The position numbers and the translations under genes are program-made. From Limosilactobacillus reuteri subsp. reuteri (lineage in GTDB: Bacteria > Bacillota > Bacilli > Lactobacillales > Lactobacillaceae), in the NCBI RefSeq assembly GCF_000016825.1, contig NC_009513.1, positions 893,001 through 957,000 on the forward strand: a DNA stretch of 64,000 nt. Reading direction: 5' to 3'. Below the pieces are notes generated by a model. The model saw nothing but the letters and a program-made list of their open reading frames with translations, did not search any database and was not told where the DNA came from. Each line of letters starts with the position of its first letter. Within the stretch, counting starts at the first letter, position 1. This document shows, one piece after another, positions 62,666 through 64,000 of the stretch.

Positions 62666-64000
62666 GTGCAATTACCAAATGAATTTGTCACGAAATACAA
62701 AAAACTAATGGGAGCAGAGGCCGATGAGTTTTTATCAGCACTTGCCCAGTCAAGTTATAGTGGTTTTCGCGAGAATCCATTAAAGAACGGACAGCCGGTT
62801 GCAACAATTGAAAAAGCCACGGAGAAAGTACCGTATGTGCCGACAGGATATTATGGTCAAGTGAATGGAAAATCATTAGACCATGTTACTGGATGGGTAT
62901 ATAGTCAAGAGCCGTCAGCAATGTTTGTAGGCGAAGTGGTTAATCCCCAAGCTGGAGAACGTGTGCTAGACTTGTGTGCAGCTCCCGGAGGCAAAACAAC
63001 CCACCTCATCGCTAAAATGAACAACCAGGGACTATTAGTTGCTAATGAAATTTTCCCTAAACGGGCGAAGATTTTGGCGGAAAACTTGGAACGATGGGGC
63101 GCAAAAAATGCAGTTGTCACTAGTGAAAGTCCCGCAGATTTAGAAAAACAATTTCCCCAATATTTTGACCGGATTCTTGTTGATGCACCTTGTTCTGGAG
63201 AAGGAATGTTTAGAAAAGAGCCGGCCGGAATTGAATATTGGTCACCAGAATACCCTGCTGAGTGTGCTAACCGTCAGCAAAAGATCCTCGCATCCGCAAT
63301 GAAAATGCTAAAGCCAGGAGGAACATTAGTATATTCAACCTGTACTTTTGCACCAGAAGAGGATGAACAAAATATCTCATGGCTGCTCAATAGCTATCCA
63401 GACTTGAAACTTATTCCAATTGAAAAGGCGTCCGGGATGGATGATGGCCGTCCGGAATGGGCTGATGGCAATGAAGAATTGAAAAAGACAGTTCGACTAT
63501 TCCCACACCATCTCAAGGGGGAAGGACACTTCATTGCTAAGTTAGTAAATGGTGAACCTAAGACAATAGATAAAAAGCGCAAAAAGAAGAATAAGCGGAA
63601 AAAGCAATCGATTGTTAAACCGGACAAAGAACAGGTCAAACTCTTTAACCAGTTTGCTACAAGCGTTTTTCCAGACTATCAACCACACCAATTGATTTTA
63701 TTTGGTGACCAGCTCTATGATTTGCCATTAGAAGAAGACAAGATCGAGGGGCTAAATGTACTCCGACCTGGACTTCACCTCGGCACTTTTAAGAAAAATC
63801 GATTTGAACCAGCGTTGGCATGGGCTCTTGCCAGCTTACCACAGGAGGCAAACCGGGTCATTGAACTAAGCCAGGAACAGTGGCACCAATATGTCCATGG
63901 GGATGTAATCAATATTGATGCTGACCTTCCGAATGGTTGGTATTTATTAGTATGCGAGGAACATACTGCTGGTTTTGGAAAGTTGGTCGGTAAAACAATC
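62666..64000 (+). CDS. RsmF-type rRNA cytosine-C5 methyltransferase, 5' part
   Basis: Open from GTG 62666 (GGAGCGAG site) to the right edge without a stop, so it is partial (about 445 residues visible). NOL1/NOP2/Sun signature: motif I L-D-L-C-A-A-P-G-G-K-T-T at ~100-111, the catalytic-region D-A-P-C-S-G-E-G-M-F near 175-184 and S-T-C-T-F-A-P-E-E near 226. A C-terminal RNA-binding (PUA-like) part begins near residue 320. It should methylate a cytosine in 16S rRNA. Confidence 0.9.
   Translation, partial: MQLPNEFVTKYKKLMGAEADEFLSALAQSSYSGFRENPLKNGQPVATIEKATEKVPYVPTGYYGQVNGKSLDHVTGWVYSQEPSAMFVGEVVNPQAGERVLDLCAAPGGKTTHLIAKMNNQGLLVANEIFPKRAKILAENLERWGAKNAVVTSESPADLEKQFPQYFDRILVDAPCSGEGMFRKEPAGIEYWSPEYPAECANRQQKILASAMKMLKPGGTLVYSTCTFAPEEDEQNISWLLNSYPDLKLIPIEKASGMDDGRPEWADGNEELKKTVRLFPHHLKGEGHFIAKLVNGEPKTIDKKRKKKNKRKKQSIVKPDKEQVKLFNQFATSVFPDYQPHQLILFGDQLYDLPLEEDKIEGLNVLRPGLHLGTFKKNRFEPALAWALASLPQEANRVIELSQEQWHQYVHGDVINIDADLPNGWYLLVCEEHTAGFGKLVGKTI

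Overview
The window reads as a chromosomal segment of a low-GC, AT-rich Gram-positive lactic acid bacterium. Gene content and codon use fit Limosilactobacillus reuteri or a close relative: a secreted YG-repeat lysin, an LPQTG-anchored protein, a complete FMN-riboswitch riboflavin operon, a SufCDSUB cluster and a ComX-like sigma factor. The species call is inference from general knowledge and was not checked by alignment.

Layout. (1) 1-19310: the right-hand (late) half of a siphovirus-type prophage, in order: head-tail and tail genes, a tail-assembly chaperone with a probable -1 frameshift product, tape measure, Dit, a Tal-like endopeptidase, a long receptor-binding or fibre protein, an SGNH hydrolase, two BppU-like baseplate proteins, a small membrane-anchored gene with its own hairpin and terminator, holin and lysin. 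The prophage ends inside a gluconate permease gene, of which only the first ~53 codons remain (19328-19495), directly downstream of gntK. (2) 19500-26140: ordinary accessory and chromosomal genes (gluconokinase with a promoter and cre site, GNAT acetyltransferase, a frameshifted small membrane gene, a cell-wall-anchored amidase-family protein, a DUF805 protein) with a decayed stretch at 22560-23280. (3) 26441-34434: a type I restriction-modification locus, hsdM-hsdS-(inverted hsdS fragment)-tyrosine recombinase-hsdS-hsdR. Four copies of an identical 15-bp inverted/direct repeat lie exactly at the HsdS half-gene junctions, which is a specificity-shuffling switch. (4) 34491-37648: an orphan HigA-like antitoxin gene, then an uncharacterised unit: a 755-aa protein joining a single-HKD phospholipase D-like domain to a P-loop ATPase, bracketed by three tiny single-span membrane proteins (38, 36 and 41 aa) that share an A-x-x-x-x-P-x-Y-x(2-3)-K-type tail. 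This is the best candidate here for an undescribed system.

(5) 37805-43179: a nucleoside hydrolase, the FMN-riboswitch ribD-ribE-ribBA-ribH operon and a potassium channel. (6) 43234-53561: a YfhO-family membrane protein, an MFS transporter, a ComX-like sigma factor, a partial menaquinone/DHNA set (hotdog thioesterase divergent from menB-menE), and the feoA-feoB-FeoB-associated Cys-rich protein iron operon. (7) 53785-64000: the sufCDSUB-sufT Fe-S assembly operon followed by an Rgg-like regulator, an orphan LuxR-type response regulator, a possible small RNA, a cytochrome b5-like protein, a Cof-type HAD phosphatase, and the start of an RsmF-type rRNA methyltransferase that runs off the window.

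Many gene ends are marked by strong bidirectional hairpin terminators. No tRNA, rRNA, CRISPR array or intact insertion sequence was seen. Start codons were chosen by eye from Shine-Dalgarno spacing. Functions rest on motif recognition, not database searches.
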